From: Adhaeribacter_A terreus
GTDB lineage: Bacteria; Bacteroidota; Bacteroidia; Cytophagales; Hymenobacteraceae
Assembly: GCF_042657365.1 (NCBI RefSeq)
Contig: NZ_JBHSKT010000004.1
Span: forward strand, 310,001-374,000
Reading direction: 5' to 3'
Length of the DNA stretch: 64,000 nucleotides
In this document: piece after piece, positions 1 to 9,403 of the stretch
Layout: each line of letters opens with the position of its first letter
How positions within the stretch are numbered: position 1 is the stretch's first letter
Made by a program: the position numbers and the translations under genes
The notes under the pieces: generated by a model
The model's input: only the letters and a program-made list of their open reading frames with translations
Told to the model about the DNA's origin: nothing
Databases searched by the model: none

Positions 1-2
1 TG

Positions 3-656
3 AAACTGGAACTCGAAGCCGCTGGTCGTTGGGAATGGGCCGTGGAAGAATGCAAAACGCTGGAAAAGATCCGCTACACGCCCGATCCGAAACCGTATTT
101 GAAGCTGGCGCAGAAGAACCGCATTTATGCCCATTTGTATCCGCGGTTTGCAGAGGTTTGGTATTTCCGCGAAAACCTGGCGAAGAAAATGAACAAACCG
201 CCCTACCAGCTTTTCCCCAACGATGTGCTGTGCGAACTGGTGCGGCAACCTGAAAAAACGCTGGAAAAATGGGATACGTATCGCGGCATTCACCCGAGTT
301 TGCGGCGCGAACCCAACCTGCAGCAATTAAAGAAACTTACTGCTGCCGAAATGCCGGCGCCTGCCATTCCTTTCCGCGAAACTGAAAACCGTATAAAGGC
401 CTTTGAGCGCAGCATGGTAGATTATAAAGCCTGGCTTCGCGAAGAACGGAAAACGGTACTGACGCAGCTCAAAAAACTGCTCGCCGAAACGCACGGACTG
501 CCCATTACGAATTTATTTTTATCAGAAAAAATTCAGCCGGAAGTGGCAGATCTGGGTACCAAAAAAGCGCTGAAAAACTGGCAGGACCAGCTTATCCGGG
601 AAACCTGCGAAAAGCACAACCTCGATTATTCCCTTATTTACTTTTCTTTGTACTAA
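3..656 (+). CDS. ribonuclease D-like exonuclease, C-terminal part (5' end outside window)
   Basis: The frame is open from the window edge, so only the C-terminal ~217 residues are present. A Trp-rich stretch (GRWEWAVEEC) followed by KPYLKL and by FAEVWYFRENLAKKMNKPP is the arrangement seen in the HRDC region of RNase D proteins, which trim the 3' ends of stable RNAs such as tRNA precursors. The DEDD exonuclease domain that would prove activity lies upstream of the window and cannot be checked. The C-terminal ~90 residues are Lys-rich and helical. The gene ends 128 bp before the next predicted start, with no obvious terminator between. Family assignment is by pattern recognition; another HRDC protein is possible. 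Confidence 0.7.
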   Translation, partial: KLELEAAGRWEWAVEECKTLEKIRYTPDPKPYLKLAQKNRIYAHLYPRFAEVWYFRENLAKKMNKPPYQLFPNDVLCELVRQPEKTLEKWDTYRGIHPSLRREPNLQQLKKLTAAEMPAPAIPFRETENRIKAFERSMVDYKAWLREERKTVLTQLKKLLAETHGLPITNLFLSEKIQPEVADLGTKKALKNWQDQLIRETCEKHNLDYSLIYFSLY

Positions 657-784
657 TTCTGCCACTTTTATTAGTTAAAACCATACCATTTCAGTAACTT
701 ATCCGTAAATAAAGGAACAATTCTTGCAGCTGGCACCTTCCAGAATTGCATCCTTTTTACGATCTTGTTTTTCCCCGACTTCCG

Positions 785-1303
785 TTGAATAAGTTTCTGT
801 TTGTTATCGCTTTAACTTTAAGCTGCCTGCAACTGCGTGCGCAGACCCTTAAAGGCCTTCCCGAAGATTTTACCAGTTCCGAATTACTGATCGTTGCTTA
901 TGAACCTTCGGACCTGATTCCGGCCGATGCCAAAAGCCACGAAAGCATTTACCGGCAACTCACTCCTTTGCAAGCGCAATGCACCCAGGCCAACCAACAG
1001 ATCACAGCCGTAGCCAGACATAATTATCCTTACCTTTTCCGGATTGTTTCTAAAACCGAATTGCCTACCTCTTTATCGGATAATGCCTATATTTTCGAAC
1101 CCGGAAAACTTTACAGCCAGCCAACGGTTTGGTCCACAACGCCGCTTTATATCCGCCATGCCACTTCCGGCCTGGTTTACGAGATCGGTTTTTTACCTAC
1201 TCACGCCATTTTCTTCCCCGAAAAAATAATGGAGCATTTCATCCAGTTCCTGCCGAAGAATTTGCCGGTACAAGCTTCTGATAAAGTGGCAGTGAAGCAG
1301 TAA
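785..1303 (+). CDS. small exported protein of unknown function
   Basis: I do not recognise the family. The frame opens at a TTG at 746, but a TTG at 785 places a typical signal peptide at the very N-terminus (NKFLFVIALTLSCLQLRAQ, cleavage after the A-Q), so I chose 785, giving 172 residues. There is no ATG alternative. The mature part has no Cys cluster, no recognisable catalytic motif and no second hydrophobic segment, so a periplasmic or secreted location is inferred. It lies between the RNase D-like gene and a convergent metalloprotease gene. The stop is followed at 1332 by a copy of the S30 element and at 1441 by a strong hairpin that can terminate transcripts from both sides. Confidence 0.6.
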   Translation: MNKFLFVIALTLSCLQLRAQTLKGLPEDFTSSELLIVAYEPSDLIPADAKSHESIYRQLTPLQAQCTQANQQITAVARHNYPYLFRIVSKTELPTSLSDNAYIFEPGKLYSQPTVWSTTPLYIRHATSGLVYEIGFLPTHAIFFPEKIMEHFIQFLPKNLPVQASDKVAVKQ

Positions 1304-1331
1304 GGCTTTCATTTATTGAGTATTTCTTCTG

Positions 1332-1361
1332 AAAATGGTATCCTTTCAGCCTGAAAAAGTC
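1332..1361 (+). repeat. S30 element copy
   Basis: Core AAAATGGTATCCTTTC, tail GCCTGAAAAAGTC. It begins 28 bp after the stop of the small exported protein gene, with the core nearest the gene. Confidence 0.7.
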
Positions 1362-1440
1362 TGCACTTACTTAGTTTCTATTTGATTTTGTCACCTAGCT
1401 TTCAATTAAATACCTATTCACTTTTACTGCATTAAATCAA

Positions 1441-1470
1441 AATGGCCGGAAATTTTTCCGGCCATTCTAA
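1441..1470. terminator. bidirectional intrinsic terminator
   Basis: Twelve-base perfect arms AATGGCCGGAAA (1441-1452) and TTTCCGGCCATT (1455-1466). On the minus strand the hairpin is followed by TTTTGATTT, so it can end the metalloprotease transcript; on the plus strand it closes the upstream gene. Confidence 0.75.
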
Positions 1471-1491
1471 TATAGAGAATGCAATTAACAA

Positions 1492-4400
1492 CTATTTTAC
1501 AGTCACAATTTTGCTTGACTTCATAGGTTTATTATCTTTAAATAAACTGATAGTATAGGTTCCTTTTGACAAACTCTGAATATTTATTTTACTTTCTTTC
1601 TCTTTCAACTTGCCTTCTAATACAACCATTCCAATACTGTTCATTATTTTATAGTTGTAAGAAGCCCCAAATTCATTATCCTGAATTTCTAAGAAGATAT
1701 TTTCAGTTGACGGGTTGGGATAGACATTCATTTCAAAGGAATCTGATTGCTCTGTAGTTTGCGTACCTGAAGCAGCCATTCTGGAAACATCTCCGCCACC
1801 AGGAATACAAGTTGCTTCGCCGGCACAAATATCACAAGCAACCGGCATACATGTAACTGGACTTGTAGAAGTTAAGCTAACAGGTACTGGCGTAGCAGAA
1901 CAATTAGTGTTCAATCTATAAGAAAGACTGCTAAATCCGGCTCCCCAATAATTTCCTCTAGCATTAATGGTATTATTAGGAATTGAACTGGAATAGCAAA
2001 TATCAAAAATATAACCGCCAGATCCAGCATTTCCATCAAAACGATTAGTTTGTTTGGCACAGGCACTGCCTTTATGTGTAATAGCATCAATATCTAGATA
2101 TACATCTGTACCCTTTATACCAGCGAAGTAGTTATTAATTACCCACGCACAGCCCTGATCACCAGCAATTACATTTAATCTTGACCCAGTTGGAGTTAAT
2201 GCATAAACACCGTATGAGTTATTTGATATTACGGTTTTATTTCTTAAATATAGATTCCGATTACCGGCTAGTGTATAAGCGCCATCATAATAAATACCAT
2301 ATGCTGAGCCAGAAATATTACACCCGCTTAAGTAAAGGTTTGTATTTTTAAAATTAGATCTTATACTGTTATTCCCATTATAAGTGAAGTTAGTATTAGT
2401 AAGCGTAGCCGAAGCCACATTATCTAATACTAAACCATCCATAAAGAAGCCGGCTATATTACAATTACTCATTGTAAGTGTCGGTACATTTACGCAACTT
2501 AAAGCAATTGCACCAGGAGCAGTTGCATAATATTCTTTAAAGTTTAGATTATTGAATACTGCTGCCCCTGTAGTACCACTTACAGTAAAGGTTGCCCCGT
2601 AACCATACTCAATTTTACCATTCTGAATTTCTATTGAATAAGGATTAAGATTCAGGTTTGTGTAATCATATATTAGGTAAAGCAAGTCTGTATTACCACT
2701 ACCGGATTGAACAACTTTACTATTTGCTGCTAGATCGACAGTTGAATTACTTTGGAAAGCTATAAAGCCGCTACCATTAAAAGTTAAATTAACATTCGTA
2801 ACAGTTTTAAGACTGCCTTTAACATTTAATTCTGATTGAGGACTTTCCAAAATCAAGCCATAGCCTGCAGATAAATTCTTAAATTCGTAAACTGCTCCTG
2901 ATTCTACATTTATCTTACTTGCATCTCTAACTCTTACTATTGAAGAATTATAAGCATTTAAGCCTTTACCAGATTTATTATTCCTTATTATGATTTGCGA
3001 ACCATCTTCTACAATAATTGTTGAGTAAGGCAAGGCATGTAGAACAGCATCGTCAGCTATATCCAGTATGGAGTTACCTCTAACTATTAATGTTGCCCAT
3101 TGTCTGAGAACTAGTTCAGATCCTGCTTCCATTTTTAAGGTACTCCCGTTATCAACTAGCACAGTAGCACTGTTTTGTACTTCCAAATAACTACCATTTT
3201 TCATAGTAAGTATAGTTGGATTTACAAATTCACCATTTAGCTGCGTTGTGCGGTTAGCGGTGCCGCTTTTGTTTATAGTAAGTGTATTACCGGAAAGCAC
3301 GTTCACGTACATATCCTCCATAATCAGATCACCGGTCCAGCGGGTGCTTTGAGTAATATCAGTATCGTCGAAACGGACTTTTATGGTAATGTCTCTATTT
3401 GAATCAAAATTTATTACTTCTACAGATAGGCCATGTAAATTAATTGGAGAAAGTTTATTAGCAGCAATATCAAAGGTTTGATGCGGAATGATCATTGGGT
3501 TATGGCTTAACCCCATTTTGTCCCCTTTAGAATTAAAGCCAATATTAGGGCCAAACATACCATCAACAAACTGGCCATCTAAAACTGCCATATATGGCGC
3601 ACCTTCGTTTACTCCGCCTCCATTTCCGGAATTTGCAGTATAATCAATCGTACCATCACCGTTATCGTCCAAAAATATGCTGGATATTTCGTTCAAACCA
3701 CCTGTAGGGTTAGGTTCGCTTTTAAAATTGTATAACATTTGATTCCATAAATAGCCTCCGTAATTACTTTTTCCCGAACCATCAGGCGTATAGTCATAAT
3801 TCCCATTACCAGATACTGTTTTTAAGCCATTACAATGCTCAATATTCCATGGGCTCAAAGCTATTGAGCGGTCAGCCATTGACTCTACAAAGGCAAGTAT
3901 TCCGGTGGGTGCTGGTTGAAATGGTTGCCCAGACCCTGAAGTTTGCCAACCATAACGATTATCCCAATGTGTATTTCCCGTATGATTTTCAAGCCATAAA
4001 TACTGGTCCGTATGAGGAATTTTAATACGTACCACATCGCCGGTTGTAGCAAAGTCACGTAATGTAAATTCCCCGTTTGCAGGTAAATCAGCTGCACTCT
4101 GAACGTCAGAATTCACTTGATTAGCTCCGGTTTGAAGCTCGATCCAGCCATTGTACCAACGTTCCCAGCCATTAGCGCACTGATTTGTGTGTACATCACT
4201 GAACATCATACCCCAGCCATAGTTTGTATAAAGATGTTCTCCTCTCATACCATTGGCACCATTGTAATGTGGAGCATAGTAGAGATTATGAGCAAACTCG
4301 TGCTTAAAACCTCCTTGAATATTTGCATCTATTCCACCCACTCCTGCATGTCCGTCTGCCAGAGTATAACTGTTACCATTTACTTGAAATGTTTTAGAGG

Positions 4401-5232
4401 CTTTTAAACCTGTATGTGCCCCACCTCCTCTTGGTGTAGGAAGATTACCAGTATTACGCCAAACTATTATTGCATAATCTATTTGTCCATCAGGTGCTGA
4501 AACGCTGTTATCACTGGAAAAATTTGGCAAATTTGTTCTTTTATCAAATTCTGTCCAATCGAAATTTGGGTAATTAGAAGCTGTAGCAGCTAACTCATTT
4601 AATACTAATGCATCATAATAATAGTAACTATTATTACTAGCCGAATAAGGAACATTTATACGATCAGGAAAATAGCCAAAAGAGAGTTCAAATGTCCCCT
4701 TTGACATCTGATAATAAAAATTAGATAATGAATTATCAGTGTTGGCTATATTAAAATCACTATCTTTTGTATAGCCGTATTTATTCATTAAATCAACTGG
4801 AAAAGCCGTACCCCATATCGAATGATCTGCATCTTGCTGTGGCCAAGGGTTTGTAGATGAATTATCATTGTAAGGAACAGTTCCTACATTATCATTATCA
4901 AAACCTGCAAAAATGATTAATATTTTTAATTTCCCTTTTGGCGTATGGAGGTAACCATTGCGAGAATCTACTGCATCTGGCATTGGATCACCTCCTGTTA
5001 CCGACTGGCTATTTGAATAGCAGCTGTAAAGATAATTACCTGCTTGTGGCGCCGGCCCTTGTTGAGCAGATACTGGAACTGGCCCAGTAAAAGATAGAAA
5101 GAACAGACAAGTTAAAATTTTCGTAACTTGCAAAGGAGAAACTACCGGTCGGTATTTTCTTTTGAGGCGGGAAGAAGCGTTGGAGCCTGCCAGCATTAGC
5201 GCTTTTCCCGTCTTACTTTTTACATGGATCAT
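1492..5232 (-). CDS. secreted M6-family metalloprotease with beta-helix region and T9SS sorting domain
   Basis: A 1246-residue probable extracellular zinc protease. A hydrophobic segment at residues 36-56 ending VSAQQ is a signal peptide preceded by a long basic N-terminus (Met13 is an alternative start). The zinc motif HEFAH is at residues 311-315, with a further His seven positions on (H322), in the setting expected for M6 peptidases. Residues ~640-1100 contain many short Asn/Gly-rich repeats with alternating beta strands, typical of a right-handed parallel beta-helix. The last ~75 residues (MNVYPNPSTENIFLEIQ...IVTVK) form a type A T9SS C-terminal sorting domain, so the protein should be exported by the machine encoded at 18.6-25.4 kb. 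The gene is visibly more AT-rich than its neighbours. It is transcribed alone, between two terminators. Substrate unknown. Confidence 0.85.
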   Translation of the reverse strand: MIHVKSKTGKALMLAGSNASSRLKRKYRPVVSPLQVTKILTCLFFLSFTGPVPVSAQQGPAPQAGNYLYSCYSNSQSVTGGDPMPDAVDSRNGYLHTPKGKLKILIIFAGFDNDNVGTVPYNDNSSTNPWPQQDADHSIWGTAFPVDLMNKYGYTKDSDFNIANTDNSLSNFYYQMSKGTFELSFGYFPDRINVPYSASNNSYYYYDALVLNELAATASNYPNFDWTEFDKRTNLPNFSSDNSVSAPDGQIDYAIIVWRNTGNLPTPRGGGAHTGLKASKTFQVNGNSYTLADGHAGVGGIDANIQGGFKHEFAHNLYYAPHYNGANGMRGEHLYTNYGWGMMFSDVHTNQCANGWERWYNGWIELQTGANQVNSDVQSAADLPANGEFTLRDFATTGDVVRIKIPHTDQYLWLENHTGNTHWDNRYGWQTSGSGQPFQPAPTGILAFVESMADRSIALSPWNIEHCNGLKTVSGNGNYDYTPDGSGKSNYGGYLWNQMLYNFKSEPNPTGGLNEISSIFLDDNGDGTIDYTANSGNGGGVNEGAPYMAVLDGQFVDGMFGPNIGFNSKGDKMGLSHNPMIIPHQTFDIAANKLSPINLHGLSVEVINFDSNRDITIKVRFDDTDITQSTRWTGDLIMEDMYVNVLSGNTLTINKSGTANRTTQLNGEFVNPTILTMKNGSYLEVQNSATVLVDNGSTLKMEAGSELVLRQWATLIVRGNSILDIADDAVLHALPYSTIIVEDGSQIIIRNNKSGKGLNAYNSSIVRVRDASKINVESGAVYEFKNLSAGYGLILESPQSELNVKGSLKTVTNVNLTFNGSGFIAFQSNSTVDLAANSKVVQSGSGNTDLLYLIYDYTNLNLNPYSIEIQNGKIEYGYGATFTVSGTTGAAVFNNLNFKEYYATAPGAIALSCVNVPTLTMSNCNIAGFFMDGLVLDNVASATLTNTNFTYNGNNSIRSNFKNTNLYLSGCNISGSAYGIYYDGAYTLAGNRNLYLRNKTVISNNSYGVYALTPTGSRLNVIAGDQGCAWVINNYFAGIKGTDVYLDIDAITHKGSACAKQTNRFDGNAGSGGYIFDICYSSSIPNNTINARGNYWGAGFSSLSYRLNTNCSATPVPVSLTSTSPVTCMPVACDICAGEATCIPGGGDVSRMAASGTQTTEQSDSFEMNVYPNPSTENIFLEIQDNEFGASYNYKIMNSIGMVVLEGKLKEKESKINIQSLSKGTYTISLFKDNKPMKSSKIVTVK

Positions 5233-5305
5233 AATTTTTTTTTAAGGGTTCTACATAAAATTTATTAATTAAATTAAATCAACTAACTATTACCCCTCTT
5301 CCGTC

Positions 5306-5313
5306 CAAATATA
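5306..5313 (-). promoter_or_regulatory. candidate -7 box for the metalloprotease gene
   Basis: On the minus strand this reads TATATTTG, a full match to the Bacteroidota -7 element TAnnTTTG, about 70 nt upstream of the ATG in an AT-rich spacer. I see no TTTG at the usual 19-21 nt upstream, only a TTG 14 nt away, so this is tentative. Confidence 0.35.
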
Positions 5314-5491
5314 ACTTTAATTAGTTACAATAATGACTTATCGCTATAACTTTTTAGTGTCATAACATTTACAAAAAATGTAATTAATATTGTATTTTTT
5401 GGTATTGGGGTTTATTGAGCAAAGGTGAGGATGTTCAAACATAAATAATATTTTTAAAAAACAAAAAAAATAACATTAAAAAATTTAAAAC

Positions 5492-5525
5492 AAAAAAGCC
5501 CGACTGTTTCCAATCGGGCTTTTTT
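5492..5525. terminator. terminator at the end of the ATP synthase operon
   Basis: Arms AGCCCGA (5497-5503) and TCGGGCT (5514-5520), with an A-run on one side and a T-run on the other, so it works in both directions. It lies just downstream of atpG and separates the atp operon from the metalloprotease gene. Confidence 0.85.
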
Positions 5526-5543
5526 GTTTTAATATTAAGTAAC

Positions 5544-6437
5544 TTATCTTCCGGCAGCCAACGCTTCGGCACCACCCACGATCTCGAGGATCTCGGTAGT
5601 AATAGCCGCCTGACGCGAACGGTTGTAAGTCAGTTTCAATTGTTTCAGCAATTCACCGGCGTTATCCGTTGCTTTGTCCATCGCCGTCATCCGGGCGCCG
5701 TGCTCCGAAGCATTGCTTTCCAATACGGCTTTATAAACCTGGATCTTCAGCGATTTCGGGATCAGCTCCTGAATAATTTCTTCTTTCGAAGGCTCAAAAA
5801 CGTAATCCGGAATATTGGTATTCTTCGCGGTTTCGTCTTTTTCCTTCTCTACTATTGGCAGGAACTGTTCTTTACGGATGATCTGCGTAGCCACGTTTTT
5901 AAATTCGTTGTACACAATTTCCACCTGGTCGTAATAACCATTGCGGAAACCTTCCATCGCTAACTCAGCCGCTACCCGCACGGTATCGAAAGAAAGCTTG
6001 CTGAAAACATGCGTAAAATCGCCGTTTACTTTGTAGACTTTTTTCGTAAGCGCTTCGTGGCCTTTTTTACCAATTGCAATAAACTCCACGTTTCCGGCTT
6101 CCATTTGCGCAGCATACTTTTCTGCTACCAAGCTGTTCACGCCTTTCAGCACGTTGCTGTTAAAAGCGCCGGCCAAACCACGATCGGAAGTAACTGCAAT
6201 AATCAGTACCCGGTTGATGTCGCGTTTTACAGTATATGGGTTAGAAACCATATCACCAGTCAGCTCCGACAAATTCGTCAGGATATTGCTCAGGCGCTGG
6301 GCATAAGGGCGCATCCGGATAATGCTATCCTGGGCACGACGCAACTTGGCAGCCGCCACCATTTTCATGGCTTTGGTAATTTGCTGCGTACTCTGTACGG
6401 AAACGATCCGGTTACGAACTTCTTTTAAACTTGCCAT
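5544..6437 (-). CDS. atpG: ATP synthase F1 subunit gamma
   Basis: Central rotor shaft of F1 ATP synthase, linking the c-ring to the catalytic alpha3beta3 head. The 297-residue length is normal. The N-terminal MASLKEVRNRIVSVQSTQQITKAMKMVAAAKLRRA region and the C-terminal GARMTAMDKATDNAGELLKQL...NRSRQAAITTEILEIVGGAEAL region are the two conserved helices that form the coiled-coil shaft inside the head. It is the last gene of the operon, 125 bp after atpA; that spacer contains an S30 element and a small hairpin. No atpD or atpC follows, so beta and epsilon must be encoded elsewhere, as is common in this group. Confidence 0.97.
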   Translation of the reverse strand: MASLKEVRNRIVSVQSTQQITKAMKMVAAAKLRRAQDSIIRMRPYAQRLSNILTNLSELTGDMVSNPYTVKRDINRVLIIAVTSDRGLAGAFNSNVLKGVNSLVAEKYAAQMEAGNVEFIAIGKKGHEALTKKVYKVNGDFTHVFSKLSFDTVRVAAELAMEGFRNGYYDQVEIVYNEFKNVATQIIRKEQFLPIVEKEKDETAKNTNIPDYVFEPSKEEIIQELIPKSLKIQVYKAVLESNASEHGARMTAMDKATDNAGELLKQLKLTYNRSRQAAITTEILEIVGGAEALAAGR

Positions 6438-6466
6438 CTATTTTTTCAAGGTTCCGGCGGGTTTCT

Positions 6467-6497
6467 GACTTTTGGAGCCATTTTGCCTACCGTTTTT
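6467..6497 (-). repeat. S30 element copy
   Basis: Minus-oriented: core AAAACGGTAGGCAAAA, tail GGCTCCAAAAGTC. It lies between atpA and atpG inside the operon, so here it must be transcribed through. Confidence 0.6.
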
Positions 6498-6562
6498 CCC
6501 GATAATAAATTATGAAACAGAAGCAGAAGAATTACCTCCTGCTTCTTTTTTACATTTCTGAA

Positions 6563-8137
6563 TTAGTAGCGCGAAGAAAGCTCTTTCGCTACTTTTTTGA
6601 TGTCAGCAATTACTGAGTCTTCCAGTTTACCAGCTTTCAGCAGGTTCAGGGAATCTTTGTGCTGCGCATTCATGGTGCGGGTGAAATCTTTCTCGAAGTT
6701 TTTCACCTCGTTTACCGGAACGTTATCCAGCAAACCATTTGTACAGCAGTAGATCATAGCAACCTGGTCTTCCACTTTAACCGGAGAGAACTGTGGCTGC
6801 TTCAGAACCTCTAAGTTACGACGACCACGCTCAATTGTCAGCTTGGTAGAAGCATCCAGGTCAGAACCGAATTTCGCAAACGCTTCCAGTTCGCGGAACT
6901 GCGCCTGATCCAGTTTCAAAGTACCTGCAACCTTCTTCATCGATTTGATCTGCGCGTTACCACCTACACGCGATACCGAGATACCAACGTTAATGGCCGG
7001 ACGGATACCAGCGTTGAATAAGTTGGTTTCTAAGAAGATCTGACCGTCAGTAATGGAAATTACGTTCGTCGGGATATAAGCAGAAACGTCACCAGCCTGG
7101 GTTTCGATAATTGGAAGTGCCGTTAAAGAACCACCACCTTTTACTAAGTGCTTAATAGATTCCGGCAAGTCGTTCATATCACGCGCGATCTCATCAGAAG
7201 CGTTGATCTTCGCAGCACGCTCTAATAAACGGCTATGCAGATAGAAAACGTCACCTGGATAAGCCTCACGTCCTGGAGGGCGACGAAGTAACAGGGAAAC
7301 TTCACGGTAAGCTACAGCTTGTTTTGAAAGGTCATCATAAACAACTAAAGCAGGACGGCCAGTATCGCGGAAATATTCACCGATAGCAGCACCGGTAAAT
7401 GGCGCGAAGAACTGCATTGGAGCCGGATCGGCAGCAGCAGCAGCTACAACCACAGTATAATCCATAGCACCACCATCTTCCAGCGATTTAACAACCTGGG
7501 CAATAGTAGAAGCTTTCTGACCAACCGCTACATAAATACAGAACACCGGCTTACCAGCTTCGTAAAATTCACGCTGATTCAGGATCGTATCGATAGCTAC
7601 GGCAGATTTACCAGTCTGACGGTCACCGATGATAAGCTCACGCTGACCACGACCTACCGGAATCATGGAGTCGATCGCTTTGATACCAGTTTGCATTGGC
7701 TCAGTAACCGGCTGACGGTAGATTACACCTGGCGCTTTACGCTCCAGTGGCATATCATACATATCACCAGCAATTGGGCCTTTACCATCGATCGGCTGAC
7801 CAAGGGTGTTTACTACACGGCCAACAATACCTTCGCCTACTTTAATAGACGCAATTTTATTGGTACGTTTTACGGTATCGCCTTCTTTCACGGTGCTATA
7901 GTCACCAAGCATTACCGCACCAACGTTATCTTCTTCAAGGTTCAATACCAGCGCTTGCAGGCCGTTGTTGAACTCTAAAAGCTCACCAGACTGGGCTTTG
8001 GAAAGGCCGTAGATACGGGCCACGCCGTCACCAACCTGCAATACAGTACCTACTTCTTCCAGTTCGGCTTCTGTTTTGAAATTGGAGAGTTGCTCTCTTA
8101 AGATTGCGGATACTTCATCCGGTCTAACTTCTGCCAT
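6563..8137 (-). CDS. atpA: ATP synthase F1 subunit alpha
   Basis: Non-catalytic nucleotide-binding subunit of F1. The 524-residue protein has the N-terminal beta-barrel, the Walker A motif GDRQTGKS at residues 171-178, and the family signature PGREAYPGDVFYLHSRLLERAA. It follows atpH with a 2-bp gap, so the two are cotranscribed and probably translationally coupled. The start MAEVRPDEVSAILREQL is the standard alpha N-terminus that contacts the delta subunit. Nothing is unusual in the sequence. Confidence 0.98.
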   Translation of the reverse strand: MAEVRPDEVSAILREQLSNFKTEAELEEVGTVLQVGDGVARIYGLSKAQSGELLEFNNGLQALVLNLEEDNVGAVMLGDYSTVKEGDTVKRTNKIASIKVGEGIVGRVVNTLGQPIDGKGPIAGDMYDMPLERKAPGVIYRQPVTEPMQTGIKAIDSMIPVGRGQRELIIGDRQTGKSAVAIDTILNQREFYEAGKPVFCIYVAVGQKASTIAQVVKSLEDGGAMDYTVVVAAAAADPAPMQFFAPFTGAAIGEYFRDTGRPALVVYDDLSKQAVAYREVSLLLRRPPGREAYPGDVFYLHSRLLERAAKINASDEIARDMNDLPESIKHLVKGGGSLTALPIIETQAGDVSAYIPTNVISITDGQIFLETNLFNAGIRPAINVGISVSRVGGNAQIKSMKKVAGTLKLDQAQFRELEAFAKFGSDLDASTKLTIERGRRNLEVLKQPQFSPVKVEDQVAMIYCCTNGLLDNVPVNEVKNFEKDFTRTMNAQHKDSLNLLKAGKLEDSVIADIKKVAKELSSRY

Positions 8138-8139
8138 GA

Positions 8140-8697
8140 TTATAATTTAGAAATGTATGAGTTATCGTTAAATTTATTGCGCAACCGCTGCAGGCTGCTC
8201 TTAATAGAATCGTCAATTTGCGTATCGCCAATGGTAAGTACAAAACCACCGATCAGTGAAGGATCAACTTTCTCTTCGAGCTGAATGGTTTTACCGGTTT
8301 TCTTAGCTACTATCTGGCTGAACTCATCGCGCAACTTGCTGTCTAAAGGTACAGCTGTGGTAATAGTTGCCGTCTGGATATTATTCTTCAGGTTGTACTG
8401 CTTTTCGAATTCAGCAGGCATCGATTCCAGTACAGCTTCACGGTTCTTCTTGGTAATGATCTCCAGGAAAAGCGAAGTCATATCGGTAACTTTACCATTA
8501 AAGATCGCCTTCAGGATCGCCAGCTTTTTATCGTGCTTGATGATCGGATTTTTCAGCATTAACTGATAATCACGATTTTGCTTAACAGTTTTATCTAAAA
8601 GCAACATGTCTTGCCGAACCTGCTCCAGCATACCTTTCTCCTGGGCAAGATCGAGCAGCGATTTAGCGTATCGGGAAGCAACGCGGGTATCTGACAT
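8140..8697 (-). CDS. atpH: ATP synthase F1 subunit delta
   Basis: Peripheral-stalk subunit (OSCP-type) joining F1 alpha to the b subunit. The 185-residue length and the pattern MSDTRVASRYAKSLLDLAQEKG at the N-terminus with a C-terminal beta/alpha unit (VDPSLIGGFVLTIGDTQIDDSIKSSLQRL) are typical. It sits 102 bp after atpF and directly before atpA. The atpF-atpH spacer is AT-rich with repeated AATTGTTNAATG-like words of the kind common in Bacteroidota spacers. Confidence 0.95.
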   Translation of the reverse strand: MSDTRVASRYAKSLLDLAQEKGMLEQVRQDMLLLDKTVKQNRDYQLMLKNPIIKHDKKLAILKAIFNGKVTDMTSLFLEIITKKNREAVLESMPAEFEKQYNLKNNIQTATITTAVPLDSKLRDEFSQIVAKKTGKTIQLEEKVDPSLIGGFVLTIGDTQIDDSIKSSLQRLRNKFNDNSYISKL

Positions 8698-8799
8698 CTA
8701 TTTAATTTGTTTAATTGTTGAATGGATTAATTGTTAGTAGATTCTGGTTAAACTGTAAATCCTGAGATCAGGCAATTTAACCATTTAGCCATTTAACAA

Positions 8800-9294
8800 T
8801 TAGTTCAAAGTAACTTCTTTCATGTATTCGCTTACCAGCTGTTGCTGTGCAGAAGCATCTTTCAGTTCGCGTTTCAGCAATTGCTCAGCAATTTCAACAG
8901 AAAGGTTACCAGCCAGATTTTTGATCTCGGCAATAGCAGCACGCTTTTCGTTCGTTACCGCTTCACGGGCCTGTGCGATCATGCGGTTGCTTTCTTCGCC
9001 TGCTTTGGTTTTGGCAGCTTCGATCATCTGGTTGCTTGCTTCAGAAGCTTCTTTCAGAATTCTGTCGCGTTCAGCACGGGCTTCTGCTAACAGTTTTTCG
9101 TTACCGGCTTTCAGTGCCTGCATTTCAAGTTTAGCTTTCTCAGCCATGCTCAAAGCGTTCTCGATAGAAGACTCACGCTCGCGCAAAGAAGCCATAATTG
9201 GTTTCCAGGCAAATTTGGAAAGCAGGAACAACACCAGCAGGAAGGTAATTGTCTGCCAGAAAATTAAACCGATACCAGGGGTTACTAATTCCAT
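8800..9294 (-). CDS. atpF: ATP synthase F0 subunit b
   Basis: Peripheral stalk of the ATP synthase. The 164-residue protein has one N-terminal membrane segment (residues ~8-26, GLIFWQTITFLLVLFLLSKFAW), then a long Ala/Lys/Glu-rich helix that forms the right-handed coiled coil down to residue ~150, ending in the delta-binding part. A single b-type gene is present, so a b homodimer is expected. It is separated from atpE by 166 bp containing a perfect 12-bp hairpin and a weak S30-like sequence. Confidence 0.95.
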   Translation of the reverse strand: MELVTPGIGLIFWQTITFLLVLFLLSKFAWKPIMASLRERESSIENALSMAEKAKLEMQALKAGNEKLLAEARAERDRILKEASEASNQMIEAAKTKAGEESNRMIAQAREAVTNEKRAAIAEIKNLAGNLSVEIAEQLLKRELKDASAQQQLVSEYMKEVTLN

Positions 9295-9326
9295 ATTATT
9301 GTAAAGTTTATCGGGTTTTTTGCTTT

Positions 9327-9354
9327 AAAACGATACCGTTTTGCGGCCTTAACC
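9327..9354 (+). repeat. degenerate S30-like sequence
   Basis: AAAACGATACCGTTTT is nearly palindromic and followed by GCGGCCTTAACC. The tail matches poorly, so this is a doubtful member of the family. Confidence 0.35.
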
Positions 9355-9403
9355 AATTTTTATGCGAAACAGTTTATTCTTTTTTCAACTTGGTTCAGGT
9401 TTA

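Noticed and set aside
9327..9354. Full membership of the AAAACGATACCGTTTT site in the S30 family
   Set aside because: The core is close but the tail does not match, and AAAAC/GTTTT palindromes can arise by chance in AT-rich spacers; listed only as degenerate.
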